This document shows positions 34,627-42,861 of a stretch of 64,000 nucleotides of DNA, piece by piece. Within the stretch, counting starts at the first letter, position 1. The number at the start of each line of letters is the position of its first letter. Position numbers and translations under genes: made by a program. The notes under the pieces are model-generated. The model saw only the letters and a program-made list of their open reading frames with translations, did no database searches and was not told the DNA's origin. Source of the DNA: Roseiarcus sp963732155 (lineage in GTDB: Bacteria > Pseudomonadota > Alphaproteobacteria > Rhizobiales > Beijerinckiaceae); contig CAVSYB010000007.1 of the NCBI GenBank assembly GCA_963732155.1, positions 310,001 to 374,000 on the forward strand, written 5' to 3'.

Positions 34627-35094
34627 ATGTATCTTGCGATCGTCGTTCTGCTGATGCTGGTCCTGCCGGTCGGCTCGATCTTCGCCGAATCGGCGATCCT
34701 GCACAGCGCCGTCCCTTTGCCGCTTCTGATCGGCAAATGGTTCGTCTTCTGGTCGGTCGGCGTCCGGCTGCTGCTCGCCGGCCTGCGGCAGATCGCCAAC
34801 CCCGCGTTCACCGCGCAGACGATTTTCGACGTGAAGGACAAGGCGGCGCTGACGATCGTCCAGGAGCTCGGGTTCGGCAATCTGTCGATCGGTCTGATCG
34901 GCGCGCTTTCGCTCGTCAACGCCGGCTGGATCGTCCCCGCGGCGATCGCCGCGGCGGCGTTCTACGGGCTGGCGGGGATGAAGCATCTGATCAAGGGCGA
35001 GCGAAACGCCCTCGAGACCATCGCGATGATCTCCGACCTGTTCATCTTCGTCGTCCTGGCGGGCGATCTCGCCGTCACGCTTTATCCCGCTTGA
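34627..35094 (+). CDS. Integral membrane protein (DUF6790-like)
   Basis: A 155-residue protein that is mostly hydrophobic with four predicted helices (about residues 3-22, 32-52, 83-112 and 130-152) and few charged residues. It matches the general form of DUF6790-type membrane proteins; no enzymatic motif is seen. It converges with the RimK-like ligase, with 6 bases between the stops, and is divergent from the NlpC/P60 gene. Confidence 0.6.
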   Translation: MYLAIVVLLMLVLPVGSIFAESAILHSAVPLPLLIGKWFVFWSVGVRLLLAGLRQIANPAFTAQTIFDVKDKAALTIVQELGFGNLSIGLIGALSLVNAGWIVPAAIAAAAFYGLAGMKHLIKGERNALETIAMISDLFIFVVLAGDLAVTLYPA

Positions 35095-35100
35095 GCCGCC

Positions 35101-36561
35101 TCAGGCGTCGATGCGCTTGATGAACCATTGCAGGATGCGGCTCCAGACCTCGTCCTTGCCGACCTGGTCTTCGACGCCATGTTCGAGATTGGGATTGTCG
35201 TTGACTTCGATCACCGCGATGGCCTCGCCCGTCTCCTTGAGGTCGACGCCGTAGAAGCCGGCGCCGATGGCGCGCGCGGCGCGCAGCGCGACATCGATCA
35301 CCTTGGGCGGCGTTTCGGGAATCGCCAGGGTGCGAAAACGCCCTTCCTGGGCGCCGTTCGGCCCGTGCTTGATGATCTGCCAATGGCCGCGCGCCATCTG
35401 ATACTGGCAGACGAACAACGGCTCGCCGTCGAGCACGCCGATCCGCCAGTCGAACTCGGTCGGCATGAATTTCTGCGCGAGCAACAGGTCGGTGTCCTCG
35501 AACAAGGTGTCGGTGAGCTTCTGCAGCGCCTCGAAATTCTCGACCTTGTGGACGCCGCGCGAGAACGAGCCGTCGGGGATTTTCACCACCATCGGCCAGC
35601 CCAACGCCTGCGCCGCCTTGGCGAGGTCCTCCTCCTCCGCCAGCATCACCGTCGGCGGGATCGGCACGCCCTGCGCCTCCATCAATTCGTGCAAATAGAC
35701 CTTGTTGGTGCAGCGGATCATCGAGACGGGATCATCGATGACCGGCATGCCCTCCTGCAAGGCCCGGCGGGCGAAGCGATAGGTGTAATTATCGATCGAG
35801 GTCGTCGCGCGGATGAACAGGCCGTCGAATTCCGCGAGTTCCGCCAGCTGGCGCTTGGTCATCAACTCGACGTCGACCGAATTGCGGTCAGCGAACTTCT
35901 CGAAATATCTGAGCGTCTCGATCGAGGACGGCGGCATCTTCTCTTGCGGATCGTAGAGCACGGCGAGCGAGTATTTGGCGACGGTGCGGGCGCGCGGATT
36001 GCGCCAATCGCGCTGGGTGTGCTGATGCAGCGCGGTGCGGAAGAACGCCGCCTCCTCCGGGCCGAGCTTGCCGAGCGGACGGGCGCGCAGCCGGTCGATC
36101 TTCCACCTCTTGCCCGCGGTTATCGTGACCTCCAGCGCCGGGCACCGATACCAGTCGAACAGCAGCCGGCCGAACGCTTCGAAGCGCGCGTCCTGGGTGA
36201 GGCCGAAGCAGAACAGCAGATCGAACGTCGCGCTCTCGGTGGCGCGCGCGCGGTGGGCGGCGCTGTTGAGCGCCTGCTCGAGATCGGGCAGCGCATGCTC
36301 GTAAAGCTTGTGCTCGCGCAATTCGAGCATGGTCTCGACGCTGGGGATCACGCGGTGCCCGCGCGCCTCGGCGAGCAGCGAGGCGTAATAGCCCTTCGAC
36401 TGATAGTTGTAGGAGCGCGAGAGATTGATGAGCTTGGCGCGCCCCGCCCCGGCGAACAGTTTGGGGCGCGCCAGGTAGTCGCTGGTGGTGATCACCTTGT
36501 GCGGCGTGTCCGCATTGGGGAAATCGCGAGGCTGATCGACGAGAATGACCCAGCCCGTCAT
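35101..36561 (-). CDS. RimK-like ATP-grasp ligase with N-terminal RLAN domain
   Basis: A 486-residue protein. The N-terminal half (about residues 1-190) is a RimK-like domain (SYNYQSKGYYASLLAEARGH; LFCFGLTQDARFEAFGRLLF). The C-terminal half is an ATP-grasp ligase with VKIPDGSFSRGVHKV, FDWRIGVLDGEPLFVCQY and IEVNDNPNLEHGVEDQ for metal binding. RimK-type enzymes add amino acids (often glutamate) to carboxyl termini of proteins or small molecules; the substrate of the RLAN-bearing branch is not known to me. The next gene on the same strand is a GNAT, 306 bases upstream. Confidence 0.85.
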   Translation of the reverse strand: MTGWVILVDQPRDFPNADTPHKVITTSDYLARPKLFAGAGRAKLINLSRSYNYQSKGYYASLLAEARGHRVIPSVETMLELREHKLYEHALPDLEQALNSAAHRARATESATFDLLFCFGLTQDARFEAFGRLLFDWYRCPALEVTITAGKRWKIDRLRARPLGKLGPEEAAFFRTALHQHTQRDWRNPRARTVAKYSLAVLYDPQEKMPPSSIETLRYFEKFADRNSVDVELMTKRQLAELAEFDGLFIRATTSIDNYTYRFARRALQEGMPVIDDPVSMIRCTNKVYLHELMEAQGVPIPPTVMLAEEEDLAKAAQALGWPMVVKIPDGSFSRGVHKVENFEALQKLTDTLFEDTDLLLAQKFMPTEFDWRIGVLDGEPLFVCQYQMARGHWQIIKHGPNGAQEGRFRTLAIPETPPKVIDVALRAARAIGAGFYGVDLKETGEAIAVIEVNDNPNLEHGVEDQVGKDEVWSRILQWFIKRIDA

Positions 36562-36867
36562 CGCGAGAGGTCCGATCCGGGGGGTTCGATCCGTGAGCGG
36601 CGAAACGACATATCGAAGAAACGGTCCTTGCGGCTGATCGGCTCCCTAGCCGGTCGACAAACAGGCGGCGAGCGCTCCGCGGCAAATCGGCCGCGACCGG
36701 TCGTCGCGGCGGGTCGCCCATGAAGCGGGGCCGCTTCGAAGGCGCCCGCGGATTCGGCCAGGCGACCCGGCGCGCACCATGTCTCCGCGCCGCAGGCGAC
36801 GCAAGTGGCGCGACGCCGGTTCAACATCAATATTGCCGCTTCGCGACGGCCGCGGCGCGCGCCTCCT
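36562..36867. other. Gap between GNAT and RimK-like genes
   Basis: This 306-base stretch separates two genes of the same direction. A leftward frame of 89 codons (36827-36558) contains a CxxC and a third cysteine and overlaps the RimK-like start, but has no ribosome site and an irregular, Arg-rich composition; it is not called. Related loci in other bacteria place a peptidase between these genes, but no trace of it is seen here. Confidence 0.4.
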
Positions 36868-37341
36868 TCACGGCGTTGCCCGGGTCTTGCCGCCGAGGCG
36901 CTTCTCGAAGCGCAAGGCCCGCGCGCCGTCGGCGTAATAGCCCTCGTATTGGCCGAATTGCCGGAAGCCGAGACGCTCATAGAGCGCGATCGCCGCCTGG
37001 TTGTCGTAACGGACTTCCAGGCGCAGCGATTGACGCCCATGCGCGGCGGCGTAGCGCTCGCAGGCGGCCATCAGCGCGCGTCCGACGCCGCGCCGGCCGA
37101 TCCGCGGATCGACGGCGATCGAATAGAGGCGCGCCGCGGCCGCGCCCTGGCGCAGGGCGACCAGCGCGTAGCCCACGAGGCTCTTGTCCAGCACCGCGAC
37201 AAGAAGCGGGCGGTGCGCGCTCTTGATGAAGGCGCGCAGCGAACGCCGCGACAGGCGGTCGGCCGAGAACGCGGCGTGCTCCAGCGCGAAAATCGCGTCG
37301 AGGTCGCTCGGATTTGCCGCGCGAATCGAAACCTTGCTCAT
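36868..37341 (-). CDS. GNAT N-acetyltransferase (RimI-like)
   Basis: A 157-residue GNAT. The acetyl-CoA motif A is IGRRGVGRALMAACERYAA (Arg/Gln-x-x-Gly-x-Gly/Ala), and the C-terminal YDNQAAIALYERLGFRQFG is the usual motif B. The fold and length fit ribosomal-protein or peptide N-acetyltransferases (RimI type), but the target is unknown. The ATG at 37341 is the first with homology; ribosome site weak. Its neighbour on the same strand, the RimK-like ligase, is another amino-acid/peptide modifier, which makes a joint substrate plausible. Confidence 0.83.
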   Translation of the reverse strand: MSKVSIRAANPSDLDAIFALEHAAFSADRLSRRSLRAFIKSAHRPLLVAVLDKSLVGYALVALRQGAAAARLYSIAVDPRIGRRGVGRALMAACERYAAAHGRQSLRLEVRYDNQAAIALYERLGFRQFGQYEGYYADGARALRFEKRLGGKTRATP

Positions 37342-37488
37342 GCTTGCTCGATGCGTTGGAGCGATGGAAAGCCGCGGCGAATGTTTCACGCCGACGCGGC
37401 GAGGGGAAGCGCTTGCGCCGATGGAGGCGTGCCGCCTAAGGTCTGCGCCCGCCCGGCGGCGGCGCGGCAAAAAAACGATGAGGTGGTC

Positions 37489-38793
37489 TTGAGCGGCGCG
37501 CAACAGAGGTTGAGGAGCTTCCGGACGCTACTGACGCAGGCCCATCGGCGCATGGCCCTTGAATTCGGGTTTCGGCTGTGGGACGGCTCGTTCGTTCCCG
37601 CCGACTGGCCGGCCGCTTCGCTCGCCGTCGCGATCGCCGACGAGGGCGCCGTCGCCGCGCTGCTTCGCGCGCCGAGGATTACGACGCTCGCCAACCTGTG
37701 GGCGGCCAAGCGGGTCGACATCGTCAATGGCACGATTTTCGACCTCGCCGCGAAAAGGACGAAAAGCCGCAGGCGCGATCTGAGGAAATCGCTGCTCTCG
37801 TTTCGGGCGCTCGGGACGGCCTTTCAATTCCTGTTCGTGCCGCGCGGCGAGCCATGGCCGCTGGAGGCGATCGCCCAGGATCGCGAAAGCGACGGCTCGC
37901 AGGACGAGAACAAGAAGAACATCGCCTATCATTTCGACGTTTCCAACGCGTTCTATGAGCTCTGGCTCGACAAGGAGATGGTCTACACCTGCGCCTATTT
38001 TCATGAATGGAGCGACGACCTCGATCAGGCGCAAATCCAGAAAATCGACATGGTCTGCCGGAAATTGCGCCTCAAGCCGGGCGAGACGCTGCTCGACATC
38101 GGTTGCGGCTGGGGCGCGTTCGCCTGCCACGCCGCGCAGCGCTACAGGGTGAAGGTCCACGGCGTGACGCTGTCCGAGCAACAGGTCGCCTACGCCGTAG
38201 ACAAGGTCAAACGCCTTGGCCTGGAAGAGAGCGTGACGATCGAATTGACGGACTACGCCTTGATCCAGGGCGAGCAGCGCTTCGACAAGATCACCGCGAT
38301 CGGCATGTTCGAGCATATCGGCGCCGCCAATTTCCCGACCTACTTCAAGACCGTCCGCCGTCTGTTGAAGCCGGGCGGGCTGTTCCTGCATCACGCAATA
38401 ACGCGCCCTGGCGGGAGCCGGGCGGCGCGCACGGGCAGGAGGCGCGCCGATTTTGCGGCGCTGACGCGCTATATTTTTCCCGGCGGCGAACTCGATTATA
38501 TCGGCCGCACCGTCACCAGTCTCGAACTCAACGGCTTCGAGATTCGCGATGTCGAAGGCTGGCGCGAACATTACCAGCGCACGTGCAAAATCTGGCACGA
38601 TCGCCTGCTCGCCCGCTATGACGCCGCGTGCGGCAACGTCGGCGAAGTCACCACGCGCGTCTGGATCGCCTATCTCGCCGCCTGCTCGATCGCCTTCGAG
38701 CGCAACAACTGCGGGCTCTACCAGACGTTGGCGTCCAAGCGCGTCAAGGGCCCCGCCGGCCTGCCGCCGACGCGCGCGGACCTCTATCGGTGA
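37489..38793 (+). CDS. cfa: Cyclopropane-fatty-acyl-phospholipid synthase
   Basis: Transfers a methylene group from S-adenosylmethionine to a cis double bond of membrane lipids. The 434-residue product has an N-terminal lipid-binding part, then NIAYHFDVSNAFYELWLDKE, the AdoMet loop LLDIGCGWGAFACHAA, VTLSEQQ, and AIGMFEHIGA, all typical of this family. The TTG at 37489 has GAGG 5 bases upstream and is preferred to the GTG at 37483. It is divergent from the GNAT gene. The C-terminal GLYQTLASKR is conserved in the family. Confidence 0.9.
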   Translation: MSGAQQRLRSFRTLLTQAHRRMALEFGFRLWDGSFVPADWPAASLAVAIADEGAVAALLRAPRITTLANLWAAKRVDIVNGTIFDLAAKRTKSRRRDLRKSLLSFRALGTAFQFLFVPRGEPWPLEAIAQDRESDGSQDENKKNIAYHFDVSNAFYELWLDKEMVYTCAYFHEWSDDLDQAQIQKIDMVCRKLRLKPGETLLDIGCGWGAFACHAAQRYRVKVHGVTLSEQQVAYAVDKVKRLGLEESVTIELTDYALIQGEQRFDKITAIGMFEHIGAANFPTYFKTVRRLLKPGGLFLHHAITRPGGSRAARTGRRRADFAALTRYIFPGGELDYIGRTVTSLELNGFEIRDVEGWREHYQRTCKIWHDRLLARYDAACGNVGEVTTRVWIAYLAACSIAFERNNCGLYQTLASKRVKGPAGLPPTRADLYR

Positions 38794-38847
38794 GTGGCGG
38801 GGTCGATCCTGGTCGCGCCGGTTCTCCGACACGAAACGCGGACGGCT

Positions 38848-40938
38848 TCACCCCCGCCCGGCCCGCTTGAACCATTCCTCTTCGTCGATCGCCTCGACGC
38901 CCAGTTCGCGCGCCTTGGCGAGCTTGGAGCCGGCTCCCGGACCGGCGACGACAAGATCGGTCTTGGCCGACACCGAGCCGGCGACCTTGGCCCCCAGCCG
39001 CTCGGCCATCGCCTTGGCCTCCTCGCGCGTCATCTTCTCCAGCGAGCCGGTGAACACCACGGTCTTGCCGGCGAGCGGATGACCGGCGGCGACGGCCTCC
39101 ATCGGGCTCGTCGCGACCTGCGCCAGCAATCGATCGAGCGCCGCCTCGTTGTGCGGCTCGGCGAAGAAGTCGACGAGCGCCTCGGCGACGACCGGACCGA
39201 CGCCGTCGATCGCGTCGATCTCCGCCCTGCCCTCGGCGCTTTTCGCCGCGGCGCGGAGGGCTTCGAACGCGCCGAAATGGCGCGCCAGCCGCCGTGCGTT
39301 GGTTTCGCCGATATGGCGAATGCCGAGCGCATAGATGAAGCGGTTGACCGGAATTTTCCGGCGCGCCTCGATCGCCGCGAAAAGATTGCGCGCGGAGACT
39401 TCGCCGAAGCCCTCCCATTCGCGCAGCGGCGGCCGGCCGTCGCCGTCGCGCGCCTGCAGCGTGAAGATGTCGGCGGCGGTCTTGATGAGACCTTCGGAAA
39501 AGAACAGTTCGATCTGCTTGTCGCCGAGACCCTCGATATCCATCGCGTTGCGCGAGCAGAAATGCTTCAGCCGCTCGACCGCCTGCGCCGCGCAGACCAG
39601 GGTGCCGGTGCAGCGGCGCACCACGTCTGCGACGCCGGTCTTCTCGTCGATCTCGCGCACCGCCGCCGAACCGCAAACCGGACAGACCGTCGGGAATTTA
39701 TATTTCTGGCCGCGATGCGGGCGGTCGGCGTCGACGACCTCGAGGATTTGCGGAATGACGTCGCCGGCGCGTTGAACCCGCACGGTGTCGCCGACGCGGA
39801 CGTCCTTGCGCTCGATTTCGTCTTCATTGTGCAGGGTTGCGTTGGACACGACGACGCCGCCGACCGTCACCGGCCGCAATTTGGCGACCGGCGTCAGGGC
39901 GCCGGTGCGGCCGACATTGATCTCGATCGCCTCGACGATCGTCGTCGCCTGCTCGGCGGGGAACTTGTGGGCGACGGCCCAGCGCGGGCTGCGCGAGACG
40001 AAGCCGAGCCGCTCCTGCAGGGCGAGCGCATTGACCTTGTAGACCACCCCGTCGATATCGTAGCCCAAAGTCGCGCGCTGGCGCTCGATCTCGCGGTAAT
40101 GCGCGATCATTTCCCCGGCCGACACGCAAAGTCGGGTCAACGGATTGACCGGCAGGCCGAAGCGCTTGAACGCCTTGATCATGCCAAGCTGCGTGTCTGA
40201 CGGCCGCGAGCTGATTTCCCCCCAGGCGTAGGCGAAGAAGCGCAGCGGCCGCTCCGCCGTGACGCTCGGGTCGAGCTGGCGCAGCGAGCCCGCCGCGGCG
40301 TTGCGCGGATTGGCGAAGATCGGTTTGCCCGCCTGCTTCTGGCGGGCGTTCATCGCGGCGAAATCCTCCTTCGCCATGTAGACCTCGCCGCGCGCTTCAA
40401 AAATCTCCGGCGCGGCGCTCAGCTTTTGCGGAATTTCCGCGATGGTGCGCACGTTGTTGGTGACGTCCTCGCCCTCGAACCCGTCGCCGCGGGTCGCCGC
40501 CTGGACGAGGCGGCCGTCTTCGAAACGCAGCGCGCAGGACAGCCCGTCGATCTTGGGCTCCGCGGTCATTTCCAGTTCCGCGTCCACCGGCATGCCGAGA
40601 AAGCGCCGCACCCGCGCGCAAAATTCCGTGACCTCATCGTCCTCGAAAATATTGCCGAGCGAAAGCATCGGCACGGCGTGCCTCACCTTGGCGAATTTCT
40701 CGGACGGCGCCGCGCCGACCCGTCGGCTCAGCGACTCCGCGCCCGCCAGCGACGGATGCGCCCGCTCGAGCGCTTCATAGCGCCGACGCAAAGCGTCATA
40801 TTCGGCGTCGGAAATGACCGGCGCGTCCGAGCGGTAGTAGAGCGCGTCGTGGCGGGCGATTTCGGCGCCAAGGCGCGAATGCTCCGCGCGCGCATGGTCG
40901 AGATCGAGGCTGTCGACGGGCGAAGGTTTCTTCGGCAT
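38848..40938 (-). CDS. ligA: NAD-dependent DNA ligase
   Basis: LigA seals nicks with NAD+ as cofactor in replication and repair. The 696-residue product has the adenylation motif with the catalytic lysine (EPKIDG), an OB fold, a Cys4 zinc finger (CPVCG ... RRCTG ... VCAAQ), HhH repeats (MDIEGLGDKQIE; IDAIDGVGPV) and a C-terminal BRCT domain (GKTVVFTGSLEKMTREE). Complete, normal length. It lies after miaA on the same strand, separated by 29 bases. Confidence 0.96.
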   Translation of the reverse strand: MPKKPSPVDSLDLDHARAEHSRLGAEIARHDALYYRSDAPVISDAEYDALRRRYEALERAHPSLAGAESLSRRVGAAPSEKFAKVRHAVPMLSLGNIFEDDEVTEFCARVRRFLGMPVDAELEMTAEPKIDGLSCALRFEDGRLVQAATRGDGFEGEDVTNNVRTIAEIPQKLSAAPEIFEARGEVYMAKEDFAAMNARQKQAGKPIFANPRNAAAGSLRQLDPSVTAERPLRFFAYAWGEISSRPSDTQLGMIKAFKRFGLPVNPLTRLCVSAGEMIAHYREIERQRATLGYDIDGVVYKVNALALQERLGFVSRSPRWAVAHKFPAEQATTIVEAIEINVGRTGALTPVAKLRPVTVGGVVVSNATLHNEDEIERKDVRVGDTVRVQRAGDVIPQILEVVDADRPHRGQKYKFPTVCPVCGSAAVREIDEKTGVADVVRRCTGTLVCAAQAVERLKHFCSRNAMDIEGLGDKQIELFFSEGLIKTAADIFTLQARDGDGRPPLREWEGFGEVSARNLFAAIEARRKIPVNRFIYALGIRHIGETNARRLARHFGAFEALRAAAKSAEGRAEIDAIDGVGPVVAEALVDFFAEPHNEAALDRLLAQVATSPMEAVAAGHPLAGKTVVFTGSLEKMTREEAKAMAERLGAKVAGSVSAKTDLVVAGPGAGSKLAKARELGVEAIDEEEWFKRAGRG

Positions 40939-40967
40939 GAGGAGGCGAATTTATCGCAAGGGCTCGT

Positions 40968-41888
40968 TCAACGGAAGCTGTCGAGGGCGCGCGCGCCGGC
41001 CTCAACCGCCTGATCCGGCGCGACCCAGACGAAATCCGGCATCTGATGGCGCGCCCAGGTGAACTGGCGTTTGGCGTAGCGACGGGTGTCGACCTTGGAG
41101 CGATTGGTCGCCTCCTCCAGCGTCAAGCCGCCGGCGAGATGGGCGATGAGATGCGGCGCGCCGTGCGCGCGCATGACCGGGAGCGCGGGATCGAGGCGGC
41201 GGCGCGCCAGCGCGGCGACTTCCTCGAGGGCTCCCGTCTCCAGCATCGCATCGAAACGCCGGTCGATCACGCCATTCAGCGTTTGACGATCGGGCGCCAG
41301 GAAAATCCCCGCCCATCGCCCCGGCTCGAGCGGCGGGGGGACGCGCGCGCCGTGGAACGAGGCAAGCGGCCGGCCGGTCGCCGCCAGAACCTCGAGCGCG
41401 CGGAGAATGCGCTGCCTGTCGCGGGGGCGGAGCCGCGCCGCGGTCGCCGCATCAAGGGCGGCGAGTTCGGCGTGCAGCGCCGCGCTCGGCAAGTCCTCGG
41501 CGTTGGCGCGCACATGAGCCCGCACATCGTCGGGCACCGCCGGAATATGCGAAAATCCTTGGGTGAGGGCGCGGAAATAGAGACCCGTTCCCCCGACGAA
41601 GATCGCCGGCGTTCCTTGCGCGAACACGTCGGCGGCGACCGCTTCGGCCGCGACGAGCCAGCGGCCGGCCGAAAAATTGACGGCGCCGTCGACGCGGCCG
41701 AACAATTCGTGCGGCGCCAGAGTCTCTTCGCTCTCGCTCGGCCGCGCCGTCAGCACGCGCAAATCGCGATAAACCTGCATCGAATCGGCGTTGATGACCG
41801 TTCCGCCCAGCTTCCGCGCAAGCGCCAGCGCGACGCCCGACTTGCCGCTCGCCGTCGGTCCTGCAATGAGGAGGGCGCGCGGCTTCAT
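40968..41888 (-). CDS. miaA: tRNA dimethylallyltransferase
   Basis: MiaA adds the isopentenyl group to A37 of UNN-reading tRNAs. The 306-residue protein begins with the P-loop GPTASGKSGVALALA and NADSMQVYRDL, then FVGGTGLYFRAL and RRYAKRQFTWARHQ, all family signatures. Two starts are possible: ATG 41888 gives the standard MKPRALLIAGPT start, while ATG 41924 adds 12 residues and has AAAGGGC upstream; in the latter case the start codon shares a CATG with the serB start on the other strand. Confidence 0.94.
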   Translation of the reverse strand: MKPRALLIAGPTASGKSGVALALARKLGGTVINADSMQVYRDLRVLTARPSESEETLAPHELFGRVDGAVNFSAGRWLVAAEAVAADVFAQGTPAIFVGGTGLYFRALTQGFSHIPAVPDDVRAHVRANAEDLPSAALHAELAALDAATAARLRPRDRQRILRALEVLAATGRPLASFHGARVPPPLEPGRWAGIFLAPDRQTLNGVIDRRFDAMLETGALEEVAALARRRLDPALPVMRAHGAPHLIAHLAGGLTLEEATNRSKVDTRRYAKRQFTWARHQMPDFVWVAPDQAVEAGARALDSFR

Positions 41889-41922
41889 CGCCGCGCCGCC
41901 AACGCCGGACTTTTGCAACTCC

Positions 41923-42828
41923 ATGCCCTTTCGTTCTCTCGTCGCCACGCTTGTCGCCGACCCCAACCGCTCCGCGCTCAGCGATGCCTTGATCGCGCGC
42001 GCGGCGCAAGCGCTGCCGGGCTCCGCCGTGACGCGATGGCTCGAGCCGGGGATCGCCGCCGATCTGTTTTTTGAAGGCGACGACTCAGGCCTCGCGCTTG
42101 CCGGAACGCGGCTGCGCGCGCTGCTGGCCCGCGAGCCGATCGACGCGATCGCGCAACCGGCGCGCGGCCGGCGCAAGAAGCTGCTCGTCGCCGATATGGA
42201 CTCGACGCTGATCGGTCAGGAATGCGTCGACGAACTGGCGGCGCGCGTCGGCGTCGGCGCGCGCGTGGCGGCGATCACGGAGCGGGCGATGCGCGGCGAA
42301 ATCGCGTTCGAGCCCGCCTTGCGCGAGCGCGTCGCCCTGCTTGCGGGATTGCCCGAAACGGTCATCGCCGACGTGCTGCAAGACGCCATCACCGTGACGC
42401 CGGGCGCGCGCACGCTCGTGCGAACCATGCGCGCCAACGGCGCCTATGCCGCGATCGTGTCGGGCGGCTTCACCCAGTTCACGGATGCGATCGCCCGGCG
42501 GCTCGGCTTCGACGAGCACCGCGCCAACCGGCTGGTCGTCGAACACGGCCGGCTGACCGGACGCGTCGCTGAGCCGATCCTGGGGCGCGACGCCAAGCTC
42601 GCGACGCTGCAAGAACTCCGGGCGCAACGCGGCCTCGCCGCGCACGAGACGCTGGCGGTCGGCGACGGCGCCAATGATCTGGCCATGCTGGAGGACGCCG
42701 GGCTCGGCGTCGCCTATCGCGCCAAGCCGACCGTCGCCGCCGCGGCCCACGCCCGCCTCGACCACACCGATCTGACGGCGCTGCTTTACGCGCAAGGCTA
42801 CGCAAAAAGCGCGTTCGTCGGGGATTGA
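41923..42828 (+). CDS. serB: Phosphoserine phosphatase
   Basis: Final step of serine synthesis. The 301-residue HAD-family enzyme has an N-terminal ACT-like region (1-75), then VADMDSTLIGQECVDELA with the nucleophile Asp, IVSGGFTQFTD and VGDGANDLAMLEDAGLGVAY with the metal-binding Asp. Normal length. It is divergent from miaA with 34 bases or less between the starts and converges with degP. Confidence 0.93.
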   Translation: MPFRSLVATLVADPNRSALSDALIARAAQALPGSAVTRWLEPGIAADLFFEGDDSGLALAGTRLRALLAREPIDAIAQPARGRRKKLLVADMDSTLIGQECVDELAARVGVGARVAAITERAMRGEIAFEPALRERVALLAGLPETVIADVLQDAITVTPGARTLVRTMRANGAYAAIVSGGFTQFTDAIARRLGFDEHRANRLVVEHGRLTGRVAEPILGRDAKLATLQELRAQRGLAAHETLAVGDGANDLAMLEDAGLGVAYRAKPTVAAAAHARLDHTDLTALLYAQGYAKSAFVGD

Positions 42829-42833
42829 ACGCC

Positions 42834-42854
42834 TTTCTCGCGCGGCGCGAGAAA
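42834..42854. terminator. Bidirectional hairpin between serB and degP
   Basis: A perfect 9-bp stem TTTCTCGCG/CGCGAGAAA with a CGG loop (42834-42854) fills the 33-base gap between the convergent stops of serB and degP. It is symmetric and could terminate both, but has only three T residues at each base. Confidence 0.5.
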
Positions 42855-42861
42855 CGCCGTC

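Noticed and set aside
36558..36827. 89-codon leftward frame with CxxC between GNAT and RimK-like genes
   Set aside because: No ribosome site, irregular Arg-rich composition, and it overlaps the RimK-like start; a chance frame in GC-rich DNA is more likely.
40968..42176. Long frame extension of miaA to 42176
   Set aside because: The added 96 residues lie over serB on the other strand and lack homology to MiaA.
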